DNA of 64,000 nt from Rhodoplanes serenus. Its GTDB lineage: Bacteria; Pseudomonadota; Alphaproteobacteria; Rhizobiales; Xanthobacteraceae. Both the position numbers and the translations under genes were made by a program. The notes below the pieces were generated by a model. That model made no database searches. It was not told the origin of the DNA and saw only the letters and a list, made by a program, of their open reading frames with translations. Position 1 is the first letter of the stretch; the number at the start of each line of letters is the position of its first letter. Below, piece after piece: positions 50,711 through 59,445 of the stretch. The stretch is from NCBI GenBank assembly GCA_009720755.1, contig WNKV01000001.1:409437-473436 (forward strand), given 5' to 3'.

Positions 50711-52510
50711 ATGGACGAGCGGCTGCCACCTGCCGACGAGCTGCGCCAAGACGGGATGCGCCAAGACGGCATGCGCCAAGACAGCATGCACCAAGACGGC
50801 ATGCGCATCACCTTCGACGTGCCGATCCCGATGGACGACGGCGTCGTGCTGCGTGCCGACCTGTTCCGCCCCGACGACGACGGCCGCCATCCGGTGATCC
50901 TCTCCTACGGCGCGTTCGGCAAAGGCCTCGCCTTCCAGGACGGCAATGCGAGTGCCTGGGAGCGGCTGGTGGCGGCCTTCCCGGAAGTGCTGCGCGGATC
51001 GAGCGGCCGCTATCAGGTGTGGGAGGTGGTCGACCCGGAGCGCTGGGTGCCGGACGGTTATGCCTGCCTGCGCATCGACGCGCGCGGCGCCGGCCGCTCG
51101 CCGGGCTTCCTCGATCCGTGGTCGCCGCGCGAGACGCGCGACATCGCCGCCTGCATCGCCTGGGCCGCGGCGCAGCCCTGGTGCAACGGCCGCGTCGGCA
51201 TGAACGGCATCTCCTACTTCGCCATGAACCAGTGGCAGGTGGCGGCGCTCCAGCCGCCGGGCCTCGCCGCCATCTGCGTGTGGGAGGGCGCCGCCGACTT
51301 CTACCGCGACGCCTGCCGGCACGGCGGCATCTATTGCGGCTTCATGGCGAACCTCTATCCGCGCGCCTTCCACCGGGCGCAGCACGGGCTCGGCGAGCGC
51401 GGCCTGCGCAGCCGCGTCACGGGAGACTGGGTGTCGGGACCCGAGACGCTGTCGGACGAGGAACTCGCCGCCAACCGCATCGACATCGCGCGCTTCATCC
51501 TCGACCGCCCGTTCGACGGCCCCGACTACCGGGCGCGCAATCCCGATTTCTCGACCATCACCGTGCCGCTGCTCAGCGCCGCCAACTGGGGCGGCCAGGG
51601 CCTGCATCCGCGCGGCAACTTCGAGGGCTTCGCCGCCGCCGCGTCCTCGGCGAAATGGCTGGAGGCGCACGGCCACGCCCACTGGTCGCACTTCTATTCG
51701 GACTACGGCGTCGCTCTCCAGAAGCGCTTCTTCGGCCACTTCCTCAAGGACCAGGACACCGGCTGGGATCATCAGCCGCCCGTGCAGATCCAGGTCCGCC
51801 ATCCGGGCGAGCACTTCGTCGAGCGGCACGAGACCGCATGGCCGCTGCCGCGCACCCGGTGGACGACGCTGCATCTCGATCTCGACCGGCTGGCGCTGTC
51901 CGAGGAGCCGCCGGCCGCCGCGCTGACACGATCCTACGCGGCGCTCGGGCCAGGCCTCGCGTTCTCGACCCCGCCGCTCGCCGCGCCGCTGGAGATCACC
52001 GGGCCGGTCGCGGCGCGGCTGTTCGTGTCGTCGTCGACCACCGACGCCGATCTGTTCCTGGTGCTCCAGGTGTTCGACCCCCAGGGCCGCGAGGTGACCT
52101 TCATCGGCGCCAACGATCCGCGCACGCCGGTCGGCCTCGGCTGGCTGCGCGCCTCGCACCGCAAGCGCGACCTCGACCGCTCGACGCCGTGGCGGCCCTG
52201 GCACACCCACGACGAGGCGTGGCCGCTGGTGCCCGGCGAGCCGGTGGCGCTCGACATCGAGATCTGGCCGACCTCCATCGTGGTACCGCCGGGTCACCGG
52301 CTGGTGCTGGCGGTGCGCGGCCGCGACTACGAGGCGGAGGGGCCACCGCCGGACCTGCCCGGCGTCAAGTACACGCTCACCGGCGTCGGGCCGTTCCGCC
52401 ACGATCATCCGGAGGATCGTCCCGAGGCGATCTTCGGCGGCACCGTCACGCTGCATGCGGCGCCGGACCAGGCGCCCTTCCTGCTGCTGCCGGTGATCCC
52501 GCCGGCGTGA
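50711..52510 (+). CDS. CocE/NonD-family hydrolase
   Basis: A 599-aa Xaa-Pro dipeptidyl-peptidase/cocaine-esterase-like acyl hydrolase. RITFDVPIPMDDGVVLRADLFRP begins the alpha/beta fold. The oxyanion region is AYPFG-like (VILSYGAFGKG), and GMNGISYFAMNQW holds the nucleophile Ser (about residue 167). The jelly-roll C domain (about 380-590) is complete. The first 30 codons contain four copies of a 15-bp repeat, so the true start may be any of five in-frame ATGs between 50711 and 50801. Confidence 0.88.
   Translation: MDERLPPADELRQDGMRQDGMRQDSMHQDGMRITFDVPIPMDDGVVLRADLFRPDDDGRHPVILSYGAFGKGLAFQDGNASAWERLVAAFPEVLRGSSGRYQVWEVVDPERWVPDGYACLRIDARGAGRSPGFLDPWSPRETRDIAACIAWAAAQPWCNGRVGMNGISYFAMNQWQVAALQPPGLAAICVWEGAADFYRDACRHGGIYCGFMANLYPRAFHRAQHGLGERGLRSRVTGDWVSGPETLSDEELAANRIDIARFILDRPFDGPDYRARNPDFSTITVPLLSAANWGGQGLHPRGNFEGFAAAASSAKWLEAHGHAHWSHFYSDYGVALQKRFFGHFLKDQDTGWDHQPPVQIQVRHPGEHFVERHETAWPLPRTRWTTLHLDLDRLALSEEPPAAALTRSYAALGPGLAFSTPPLAAPLEITGPVAARLFVSSSTTDADLFLVLQVFDPQGREVTFIGANDPRTPVGLGWLRASHRKRDLDRSTPWRPWHTHDEAWPLVPGEPVALDIEIWPTSIVVPPGHRLVLAVRGRDYEAEGPPPDLPGVKYTLTGVGPFRHDHPEDRPEAIFGGTVTLHAAPDQAPFLLLPVIPPA
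50741..50800. repeat. 15-bp tandem repeat, four copies, in the CocE-like N terminus
   Basis: Units at 50741, 50756, 50771 and 50786 follow ATGCGCCAAGACGGC, encoding repeated MRQDG. Each of the last three units starts with ATG in frame, so each copy adds a possible start codon. Confidence 0.9.
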
Positions 52511-52534
52511 CGGCGGGCGCGCCGCACGCGCCAC

Positions 52535-53599
52535 TCAGTTGGTGCCGAGCCGCGCCTTCGCCTCGGCGAGCGGCGCGAGATCCACATGCGGCGCCACCTC
52601 CACCCGCCGGCGCAGCACGCCGAGATCGTGCACGGTGTCGAGATTACGCTGGAGCGCCGCGATGTCGGGAGTCTTCTCCGGGTCGCGATAGAAGTCGCCG
52701 CGGCCGAACACCCAGCCCTGATAGACCGAGGCCGGCCGCTTGGTGAAGCGCGCCGTGATCTCGGCCGCCTCCGTCTGGTTGGCCGGATCGAGGAACCAGC
52801 GCAGCGCCCGGATCGAGTCCTCCAGAAAGTCCACCACGGCGGCGCGCTGCTCGCGCAGGAAATCGGCGCGCGCGACATGCACCAGCGACTGCACCTCGCC
52901 CATGGCGTCCTCCGGGCGGAACAGCCGGCGCACCCCGCCGTTGCGCTCCATCGTCTGGAGGAACGGCGGCGTCGCGGTGACGAGGTCGACCTTCTTCTCG
53001 CGCAGCGTCGCCTCCATGGCGGGCAGCCGCACCTCGACCACGGTGAAGTCGGTCTTCTCGACGAGGCCGGCCTTCTTCAGGTTGGCCAGCATGGCGTAGT
53101 GGAAGCCGCTGCCCCGCGCGCTGGTGGCCAGCACCTTGCCGCGCAGATCCGCCAGGGTGGCGATACCGGAGTCGGCCCGCACCAGGTATTCCGGCCCCTG
53201 ATGGCCCTTGCTGCTCCAGCCAGCGACGTCGGCGATCACCTTCAGGTCGAGACCGCCGTTGAGGATGGCGAGGCCGAGCGACGAGAAGGCGATGTAGCTG
53301 ACGTCCAGCTCGCGCGCCGCCATCGCCTGGAGCGCCACCGAGGTGCCCTGGAAGTAGATCGGCTCGACCGTGTAGCTGCGGCCGTAGTGGCGCAGGATCT
53401 CGGTCTTCTCGAACAGCAGCGGCGAGATGTCGCCCGGCACCTCGCCATAGCCGAGCCGGATGGTCACCGGCGCAGCGCGTGCCGGTCCGATCGGGACGAC
53501 GGCGGCCGCGATCGCGAGGGCGGTGGTGCCGTGCAGCAGATCGCGTCGGCTCGGATCTCTTCGGTTCAGATCTCGTCTGTTCGGATCGCGTCGACTCAT
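52535..53599 (-). CDS. ABC transporter substrate-binding protein, SsuA/TauA-like
   Basis: A 354-aa binding protein for sulfonate- or nitrate-type ligands. A Tat-like signal (PSRRDLLHGTTALAIAAAVVP) is preceded by three more RRD units from a 15-bp repeat at 53540-53599. Mature motifs: VTIRLGYGEVPGDISPLLFEKTEIL, VALQAMAARELDVSYIAFSSLGLAI, LRGKVLATSARGSGFHYAML. It is transcribed after the two permease genes and the ATPase gene, 121 bp from the permease stop. The ligand is unknown. Confidence 0.88.
   Translation of the reverse strand: MSRRDPNRRDLNRRDPSRRDLLHGTTALAIAAAVVPIGPARAAPVTIRLGYGEVPGDISPLLFEKTEILRHYGRSYTVEPIYFQGTSVALQAMAARELDVSYIAFSSLGLAILNGGLDLKVIADVAGWSSKGHQGPEYLVRADSGIATLADLRGKVLATSARGSGFHYAMLANLKKAGLVEKTDFTVVEVRLPAMEATLREKKVDLVTATPPFLQTMERNGGVRRLFRPEDAMGEVQSLVHVARADFLREQRAAVVDFLEDSIRALRWFLDPANQTEAAEITARFTKRPASVYQGWVFGRGDFYRDPEKTPDIAALQRNLDTVHDLGVLRRRVEVAPHVDLAPLAEAKARLGTN
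53540..53599. repeat. 15-bp tandem repeat, four copies, duplicating the twin-arginine motif
   Basis: On the minus strand units of the form nnGAnCnGACGnGAT encode MSRRD-PNRRD-LNRRD-PSRRD directly before the hydrophobic part of the signal peptide. Only the last RR pair sits in a Tat-like SRRDLL context. Confidence 0.85.
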
Positions 53600-53720
53600 G
53601 GGCTCCTCCGTGCGCGCTGTCGGCCCGCATCGCGTACCGGGGCCCGGTCGCACCACACGGGTGTCGCCGGCCTTCTGTCGTTCGTTCACGGCCCCCCGAG
53701 GCGGGGGCCGCAGGATCGGG

Positions 53721-54518
53721 TCAGATGATAACGCCCTGGCGCTGCTCCTCCTCGTGCCACACCAGGATAAATCGTCGCAGCCGCCGCAGCGCCGCCATCG
53801 CCAGGAAGCCCAGCACCCCGATGGCGACCAGGTGGGCGAACGCGCCGGCCGGATCGGCGAGCCGCGTCGCCTCGATCAGCCCGCCGCCGAGCCCGCCGCC
53901 GCCGGTCAGCATCTCGGCGACCACCACGGCGATGAAGGCGATGGGCAGCGCCACCTGAAGCGCCGTCACGATCTGCGGCAGCGCCGCCGGCAGCACCACC
54001 CGCCACAGGAGGGCGCCCGGCCGGGTGCCGAGATTCTCGGCCGACCAGATCAGATGGCGATCGACCCCGGCGGCGCCCGCCGCGGTGCCGGCGACGATCG
54101 GAAACACGCAGGACAGCACCCCGATGACGATCTTGGGCGTGTCGAACACCCCGAACCACAGCACCAGAACCGGGAGCAGGCTGATCTTGGGCGACGGCAA
54201 CGCGATCGACACCACGGGATCGAGCACCCAGCGCACCGTCCGCAGACGCGCCATGGCGATGCCGAGACCGACGCCGACCACCGCGGCGATGCCGTAGCTG
54301 ACGGTGAGCCGCAGCAGCGTCGCGCCGGCGGCCGCCGGCAGCGTGCCGGCCGCGATCTCCTCGGCGAGCCGCACCACCACGGCACCGGGACGCGGCAGCA
54401 GGAACGACGACACCAGGGCGAAGCGGGTCGCGATCTCCCAGGCGGCGAGGAGCAGCAGCGGCAGCACCGCCCCGAGGGCGGCGTCCGCCAGGCGGGTGCG
54501 GCGATCGCGGCGCCCCAT
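53721..54518 (-). CDS. ABC transporter permease, SsuC-like (first of two)
   Basis: A 265-aa BPD_transp_1 permease with about six membrane segments. The cytoplasmic EAA loop reads SAENLGTRPGALLWRVVLPAALPQIVTALQVALPIAFIAVVVAEML, the contact site for the ATPase. PSPKISLLPVLVLWFG is typical for SsuC/TauC. Its start lies directly against the stop of the other permease gene (54519), so the two are coupled and may form a heterodimer. Confidence 0.9.
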   Translation of the reverse strand: MGRRDRRTRLADAALGAVLPLLLLAAWEIATRFALVSSFLLPRPGAVVVRLAEEIAAGTLPAAAGATLLRLTVSYGIAAVVGVGLGIAMARLRTVRWVLDPVVSIALPSPKISLLPVLVLWFGVFDTPKIVIGVLSCVFPIVAGTAAGAAGVDRHLIWSAENLGTRPGALLWRVVLPAALPQIVTALQVALPIAFIAVVVAEMLTGGGGLGGGLIEATRLADPAGAFAHLVAIGVLGFLAMAALRRLRRFILVWHEEEQRQGVII

Positions 54519-55274
54519 TCACGCCTCCCGCCAGCGCAGCAGCCGCCGGGTGGCGGCCAGGAGCACGCGGTCGGCCGTGAAGCCGAGCGCCATCACGGTG
54601 ACGACCACCGCGAACATCGCCGGATAGGCGCCGGTCTCGCCCAGGAACGCGATGAGGAAGCCGAGGCCGCGGCGCGCCCCCACCATCTCGGCCGAGACCA
54701 GCAGCACGAAGCCGAGCGCCAGCGCCACCCGGATGCCGGCCAGGATGTCGGGCAGCGCCGCGCGCACCACGACGTCACGGACGATCTCGGCGCGGCGCGC
54801 CCCCAGGCTGCGCGCCGACCACACCAGCGCCGGCTCGACCCCGCGGGCGCCGTTGTAGGCGCCGAGCACCACCGGCAGCAGGCAGCCGAGCACGATGACG
54901 GCGATCTGCGCCCCGTGGCCGAAGCCGAACCACACCAGGACGATCGGGATCAGGGCCGATTTCGGCAGCGGGTACAGGAAGGTGACCAGCGGCTGGACGA
55001 GCCGCTCGGCGGTCCGCGACAGCGCCATGGCGAGGCCGAGCGCGACCCCGGCGGCGACGCTGATGGCGAGGCCGGCGGTGGCACGCCACAGCGACGCGGC
55101 GGCGTGCGGGAGCAGGTCGCCGTCGGCGGCGAGCCGCCACCACGCGGCCGCGATCGTGGTGGGGGCCGGAAGCAGCGCCGCCCCGACCAGGCCGAGCCGC
55201 ACCGCCGCCTCCCAGGCGATCACCATCAGCAGCACCGGCAGGGAGCGGAGGAGCCAGTGCAACAGGCGCCTCAT
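54519..55274 (-). CDS. ABC transporter permease, SsuC-like (second of two)
   Basis: A 251-aa permease, paralogous to its neighbour: PLPKSALIPIVLVWFGFGHGAQIAVIVLGCLLP, with the EAA loop SARSLGARRAEIVRDVVVRAALPDILAGIRVALALGFVLLVSAEMV. About six membrane segments. It overlaps the ATPase stop by 4 bp. Two different permeases point to a heterodimeric channel, unlike the homodimer usual for SsuC. Confidence 0.9.
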   Translation of the reverse strand: MRRLLHWLLRSLPVLLMVIAWEAAVRLGLVGAALLPAPTTIAAAWWRLAADGDLLPHAAASLWRATAGLAISVAAGVALGLAMALSRTAERLVQPLVTFLYPLPKSALIPIVLVWFGFGHGAQIAVIVLGCLLPVVLGAYNGARGVEPALVWSARSLGARRAEIVRDVVVRAALPDILAGIRVALALGFVLLVSAEMVGARRGLGFLIAFLGETGAYPAMFAVVVTVMALGFTADRVLLAATRRLLRWREA

Positions 55275-56101
55275 CGTGCGCCGCCCGCCTCGGTGGCGCC
55301 CATCTGGCCGACCCCCGCTTCAGCGGCCCGCGCCTCCTCGCGCACCAGCGCCCAAACGTCCTCGCAACGCTCCGCGAAGGCGGCGCTGCGGATGACGGCA
55401 CGATCGCGCGGGCGCGGCAGCCCGACCTCGACCAGCGCCTTGATGCGACCCGGCCGCGCCGTCATCACGGCGATGCGGTCGGCGAGCAGCACCGCCTCGT
55501 GGACGTCGTGGGTGACGAACAGCACGGTCTTGCGCCGCCGGCTCCAGATCGCCAGCAGCTCCTCCTGCATCAGGCCGCGGGTCTGGGCGTCGAGGGCGCC
55601 GAACGGCTCGTCCATCAGCAGCACGTCGGGCTGGGTAGCCAGCGTGCGGGCGATCGCCACCCGCTGCTTCATGCCGCCGGAGAGCTGCGCCGGATAGAGA
55701 TCCTCGAAGCCCTCCAGCCGCACCATCTCGATGTAGCGCCGCGCCAGCGCGCGCCGCGTGTCGGCATCGAGGCCACGCTTGCGCTCCAGGCCGTACAGGA
55801 TGTTCTGCCGAACCGTCTTCCACGGGAACAGGGCGAAGTGCTGGAAGACGACGCCGCGGTCGGGTCCGGGTGGGCCGACCGGCCGGCCGTCGAGCAGGAT
55901 GCGGCCGTCGGAGAGCGGCAGGAAGCCGGCGACGAGATGCAGCAGGGTGCTCTTGCCGCAGCCGCTCGGCCCGACGACGGCGACGAACTCGTCCTCGGCG
56001 ATCGCGAGCGAGACGCCGTCGAGCGCCGGCACGGGCGCGCCCCCCGGCGGCGTGTAGTCATAGCGCACCGCGTCGAAGACGATCTTGCTTCGTCCCGCCA
56101 T
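55271..56101 (-). CDS. ABC transporter ATP-binding protein, SsuB/TauB-like
   Basis: A 276-aa ATPase, first gene of the importer operon. Walker A VGPSGCGKSTLLHL, Q-loop VFQHFALFPWKTV, signature LSGGMKQRVAIARTLA, Walker B VLLMDEPFGALD, H-loop VLFVTHDVHEAVLLADRI. It would energise the two permeases and the SsuA-like receptor downstream. A GntR regulator gene lies just upstream in the same direction, a likely controller. Confidence 0.93.
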   Translation of the reverse strand: MAGRSKIVFDAVRYDYTPPGGAPVPALDGVSLAIAEDEFVAVVGPSGCGKSTLLHLVAGFLPLSDGRILLDGRPVGPPGPDRGVVFQHFALFPWKTVRQNILYGLERKRGLDADTRRALARRYIEMVRLEGFEDLYPAQLSGGMKQRVAIARTLATQPDVLLMDEPFGALDAQTRGLMQEELLAIWSRRRKTVLFVTHDVHEAVLLADRIAVMTARPGRIKALVEVGLPRPRDRAVIRSAAFAERCEDVWALVREEARAAEAGVGQMGATEAGGAR

Positions 56102-56283
56102 CCGGTTCCTTCGAGTCGTCGATCCGCCGGCCTGCGGCCCGGGCGGTGGGCGTCGTCAGGTGCGCCGCGACCGCGGCGGCGGACCGAGACCCGCCAGAGC
56201 GCGAAGCCTAGCGAGCCGGCGCGCAACCCTGCAACGGCGCGACCACTGCGCGAAACGCAGTGATGCCCCGCAGAACGCGAAGG

Positions 56284-57024
56284 TCAGCGGCGCGCCTTGC
56301 GCTGCGGCAGGTTCACCTCGAAGGTGAAGCGGTCGGCCCGCGCCAGAGTCACGCCGAGCATCAGCGGTGCCCCGGCCTTGGTGCTCATGGTGTAGTCGAC
56401 CCGCATCATCGGTGCCCCGGCCGGCAGCCCGAAGCGGCTCGAATGCTCCTCGCCCAGCGCCGTCGAGGAGAACTCGCAGCGGAGATTGTCGATGGCGATC
56501 TTCCGCTTCTTGAGCAGGCGGAAGATGAAGTCGGCCGACAGGTCGTCGCGGAGCTGCTTGGCGAGCCGCGGCCGCAGATGCAAAATATGCAGCGCCACCG
56601 GCTCGTCGTTCGCAAAGGTGAGCTTCTGGTGGGTGAACACCTTGGAGCCCCGGGGCACCCGCAGCCGCGCCGCGATGTCGTCGTCCGCCGTGGTCTCGCT
56701 GAAGCCGATCTCCTCCAGCCGCGGCGTGAAGCCGGCGCGGGCGATCTCGTCGCCGATCGAGCGGTCGGGATCGCCGGCGAGCACCCGGTGAATGCGCGGC
56801 TTCTCCTTGACGAAGACGCCGAGGCCCTGGTGGCCGCGGATCAGCCCCTCGTAGGTCAGCTCGGTCAGCGCCCGCCGGATGGTGATGGCGCTGACCTCGA
56901 ACTCCTCCATCAGCTCGCTCAGGCTCGGCAGCCGCTCACCGGGCGGATAGGTTCCGCGCGCGATGCGGGCCCGCAAGGCCGTGGCGACGTCGTGATAGAG
57001 GAATGAGCGGCGAGTATTACGCAT
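56284..57024 (-). CDS. GntR-family regulator with UTRA domain (HutC subfamily)
   Basis: A 246-aa regulator. The winged helix is FLYHDVATALRARIARGTYPPGERLPSLSELMEEFEVSAITIRRALTELTYEGLIRGHQGLGVFV. The UTRA ligand domain follows from about residue 85 (ARLRVPRGSKVFTHQKLTFANDEPVALHILHLRP). It lies upstream of the importer operon and downstream of the CoA-transferase gene, all on the minus strand, and probably represses one of them until a substrate binds. The start at 57024 has no clear ribosome binding site; the in-frame extension upstream lacks domain character. Confidence 0.88.
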   Translation of the reverse strand: MRNTRRSFLYHDVATALRARIARGTYPPGERLPSLSELMEEFEVSAITIRRALTELTYEGLIRGHQGLGVFVKEKPRIHRVLAGDPDRSIGDEIARAGFTPRLEEIGFSETTADDDIAARLRVPRGSKVFTHQKLTFANDEPVALHILHLRPRLAKQLRDDLSADFIFRLLKKRKIAIDNLRCEFSSTALGEEHSSRFGLPAGAPMMRVDYTMSTKAGAPLMLGVTLARADRFTFEVNLPQRKARR

Positions 57025-57225
57025 GGTGATAAAACTGCTGGGCCAGCCCGAACCGAGCGGCCGCAAGTTCTCCTGATCGGGTGATGGTCCGGCGAATCGC
57101 CGAACCACTTGCGGAGCATTGATCGTTCTCTGCCACGGCAAGGACCGGGCTGTCGATTGCACTTTCGCGCACGGCGGCCATTATCCCAATGTTGCAGCCT
57201 GTCGCTGTGATCATGGCGAGGACCG

Positions 57226-58431
57226 TCACGGTGCGGTGCTGCGGAACAGCGGCAGGCCGGCGGCACGACGCGCCGCGATCTCCGCGTCGTCGGCGCCGAG
57301 CGCCGGCGACGCCGTTTCATAGGCGAGCGGCGTGCGCGAGAACAGGATCGGTGTGCGCACCCCGGGCACGCGGCCTGCCGCGGTGTCGGGGGCCGGCAGG
57401 TCGAGGCGCAGGCCGCGCGCCACCACCTGCGGATCGGCGAACACCTCGGCGACGTCGTGGATCGGCCCGGCCGGAACGCCGGCCGCCTCGAGCGCGGCGA
57501 GGAGATCGGCGCGTGTGCGCATCGCGGTCAGCGCCGCCAGCATGGGCACGAGCGTGTCGCGGCCGGCGACACGGCCCGCATTGGTGGCCCACCGCGGATC
57601 GGCGGCGAGATCAGCGGCGCCGAGCACGTCGCACAGGCGGCGGAACTGGCCGTCGTTGCCGACGGCGATCACCAGATGCCCGTCGGCGGCCGGAAACACC
57701 TGGTAGGGCACGATGTTGGGGTGGGCATTGCCCATCCGGGCCGGCGACACGCCGGAGACCAGGTAGTTGAGCGCCTGGTTGGCGAGCACGCCGACCAGCG
57801 AGTCGAGCAGCGCCATGTCGATGTGCTGGCCACGGCCGCTGGTGGCGCGCTCGATCAAGGCGGCCTGGATGGCGGCGGCCGCATAGAGCCCAGTGAAGAT
57901 GTCCGCGAAGGCGACGCCGATCTTCATCGGCTCGCCGTCCGGCGCGCCGGTGAGATGCATGATGCCGCCCATCGCCTGGACCAGATAGTCGTAGCCGGCG
58001 CGGGCCGCATACGGCCCGGTCTGGCCGAAGCCGGTGATGGAGCAGTAGATCAGCCGCGGATTGACGGCCGCGAGGCTGTCGTAGTCGAGCCCGTGACGGG
58101 CGAGGCCGCCGAGCTTGAAGTTCTCGATGACGACATCGGCCTCGCGGGCGAGATCGAGCACCAGGGCGTGGCCCTCGGGGGTCTCGAAATCGGCCGTCAC
58201 CGAGCGTTTGCCGCGGTTGGTGGCGTGATAGTAGGCGGCGGTGCCGCCGCCGCCGTCGCGCTCCGCCACGAAGGGCGGCCCCCAGGTGCGGGTGTCGTCA
58301 CCGACCTCCGGCCGCTCGACCTTGATCACCTCGGCGCCGAGATCGGCCAGGAGCTGCCCGGCCCACGGGCCGGCCAGGATGCGGGCGAGCTCGAGAACGC
58401 GAATGCCGGCGAGCGGAGACGAAGACGACAT
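57226..58431 (-). CDS. CaiB/BaiF family CoA-transferase
   Basis: A 401-aa family III CoA-transferase that moves CoA between carboxylic acids. LAGIRVLELARILAGPWAGQLLADLGAEVIKVERPEVGDDTRTWGPPF is the classic opening. The catalytic Asp is in ATNRGKRSVTADFETPEG...VVIENFKLG and GYDYLVQAMGG. It is close to formyl- and succinyl-CoA:acid transferases. A 15-bp tandem repeat lies just before the start. With the IclR, hydrolase and TctC genes next door it suggests organic-acid catabolism. Confidence 0.9.
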   Translation of the reverse strand: MSSSSPLAGIRVLELARILAGPWAGQLLADLGAEVIKVERPEVGDDTRTWGPPFVAERDGGGGTAAYYHATNRGKRSVTADFETPEGHALVLDLAREADVVIENFKLGGLARHGLDYDSLAAVNPRLIYCSITGFGQTGPYAARAGYDYLVQAMGGIMHLTGAPDGEPMKIGVAFADIFTGLYAAAAIQAALIERATSGRGQHIDMALLDSLVGVLANQALNYLVSGVSPARMGNAHPNIVPYQVFPAADGHLVIAVGNDGQFRRLCDVLGAADLAADPRWATNAGRVAGRDTLVPMLAALTAMRTRADLLAALEAAGVPAGPIHDVAEVFADPQVVARGLRLDLPAPDTAAGRVPGVRTPILFSRTPLAYETASPALGADDAEIAARRAAGLPLFRSTAP

Positions 58432-58441
58432 GACGGGCGAC

Positions 58442-58499
58442 GTGATGCGACTGACGGTGATGCGAGCGATGGTGATGCGGACGACGGTTGCGGACGACG
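58442..58499. repeat. 15-bp tandem repeat, about four copies, before the CaiB-like start
   Basis: GTGATGCGACTGACG, GTGATGCGAGCGATG, GTGATGCGGACGACG and a 13-bp GTTGCGGACGACG, 10 bp upstream of the start codon at 58431. It would sit in the 5' leader of the CoA-transferase mRNA and in the divergent promoter region of the hydrolase at 58618. Confidence 0.85.
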
Positions 58500-58617
58500 G
58501 TGACGGGTCTCGATACGGTATGATAGCAAGGAAGCAGAAATCGGTTCCCGACGCGAGCCCGAACACCGCGGCGGCGAGGGATCATCACGCCACGAGATAC
58601 CGCCGGATGGCTCACGC

Positions 58618-59394
58618 ATGACGGATCTGCCGATTGCTCCCATCGTGCTGCACGCCGCCGGCTGGGGCACGCCGCTGGTGCTGCTGCACGGGCTCGGCAC
58701 CGATCATCGATTTTGGGACGTCGCGGCGCCGCTCGCGGACGTGTTCCGGCTGGTGCGCTACGACCTGCCCGGCCACGGCGCCACGCCGGTGCCGGCGGAG
58801 CCCTACGGCATCGAGGATCTGTCGCAGCAGCTCGCCGACCTGTTCCGGGCGCAAGGAATCGGCCGCGCCCATGTGGCGGGCTGGTCGCTCGGCGGGCTGG
58901 TGGCGCTGCATTTCGCGGCGCATTTCCCGGCGCTGGTCGACCGGCTGGCGCTGATCGGCACGGTGCCGCGCTATCCGGCCGAGCTGCGCGCCGGCTGGGC
59001 CGCGCGGGCCGCGGCGGTGCGCCGGAACGGTGTCGGTGCGCTGGTCGACGACCTCATGCCGATCTGGTTCTCGGACCGGGCGGTGCACGAGGCGGAACCG
59101 CCGGTGCAGGCCGCACGCGCCATGCTGGCCGCCGCGCCGGCCGAAGGCTATGCGCTCGCCTGCGAGGCGCTGGCCGCCGCCGATCTGCTCGCCGAGGCGC
59201 CGCGCGTCACCGCCCGCACCCTGGTGATGAGCGGCGGCGACGATGTGGCGAGCGTGACCGAGGCGGCGCACTGGCTCGTCGCGACGATCCCGCACGCGAC
59301 CGCCGCGACGATTCCCGGCACGCGCCACGCCGCCGTGCTGGAGCGCCCCGAGGCGGCGTTGCGGCTGCTGCGGGACTTTTTCACCGCCGACTGA
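58618..59394 (+). CDS. Alpha/beta hydrolase, PcaD-like
   Basis: A 258-aa hydrolase close to 3-oxoadipate enol-lactonases. The oxyanion motif is LVLLHGLGTDHRFWD, the nucleophile elbow GWSLGG (Ser about 92), the acid in LVMSGGDDVASV, and the His in PGTRHAAVLERPEA. It is divergent from the CaiB gene and convergent with the IclR gene. IclR regulators often control pca-type aromatic catabolism, which fits, but no other pca gene is here. Confidence 0.88.
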   Translation: MTDLPIAPIVLHAAGWGTPLVLLHGLGTDHRFWDVAAPLADVFRLVRYDLPGHGATPVPAEPYGIEDLSQQLADLFRAQGIGRAHVAGWSLGGLVALHFAAHFPALVDRLALIGTVPRYPAELRAGWAARAAAVRRNGVGALVDDLMPIWFSDRAVHEAEPPVQAARAMLAAAPAEGYALACEALAAADLLAEAPRVTARTLVMSGGDDVASVTEAAHWLVATIPHATAATIPGTRHAAVLERPEAALRLLRDFFTAD

Positions 59395-59445
59395 GCGGCA
59401 CCCGCCCGGGCGCGAGCGGCCGCCGCGGCACGCACGGCGCCTCCC

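Noticed and set aside
53460..55697. 745-aa plus-strand frame over the ABC importer
   Set aside because: Product is mostly repeats of Arg, His, Asp and Gln; the minus-strand permeases and ATPase are certain.
44207..58499. CRISPR arrays as an explanation for the short repeats
   Set aside because: Units are contiguous 15-17 bp without spacers and lie at gene starts; no cas genes are seen.
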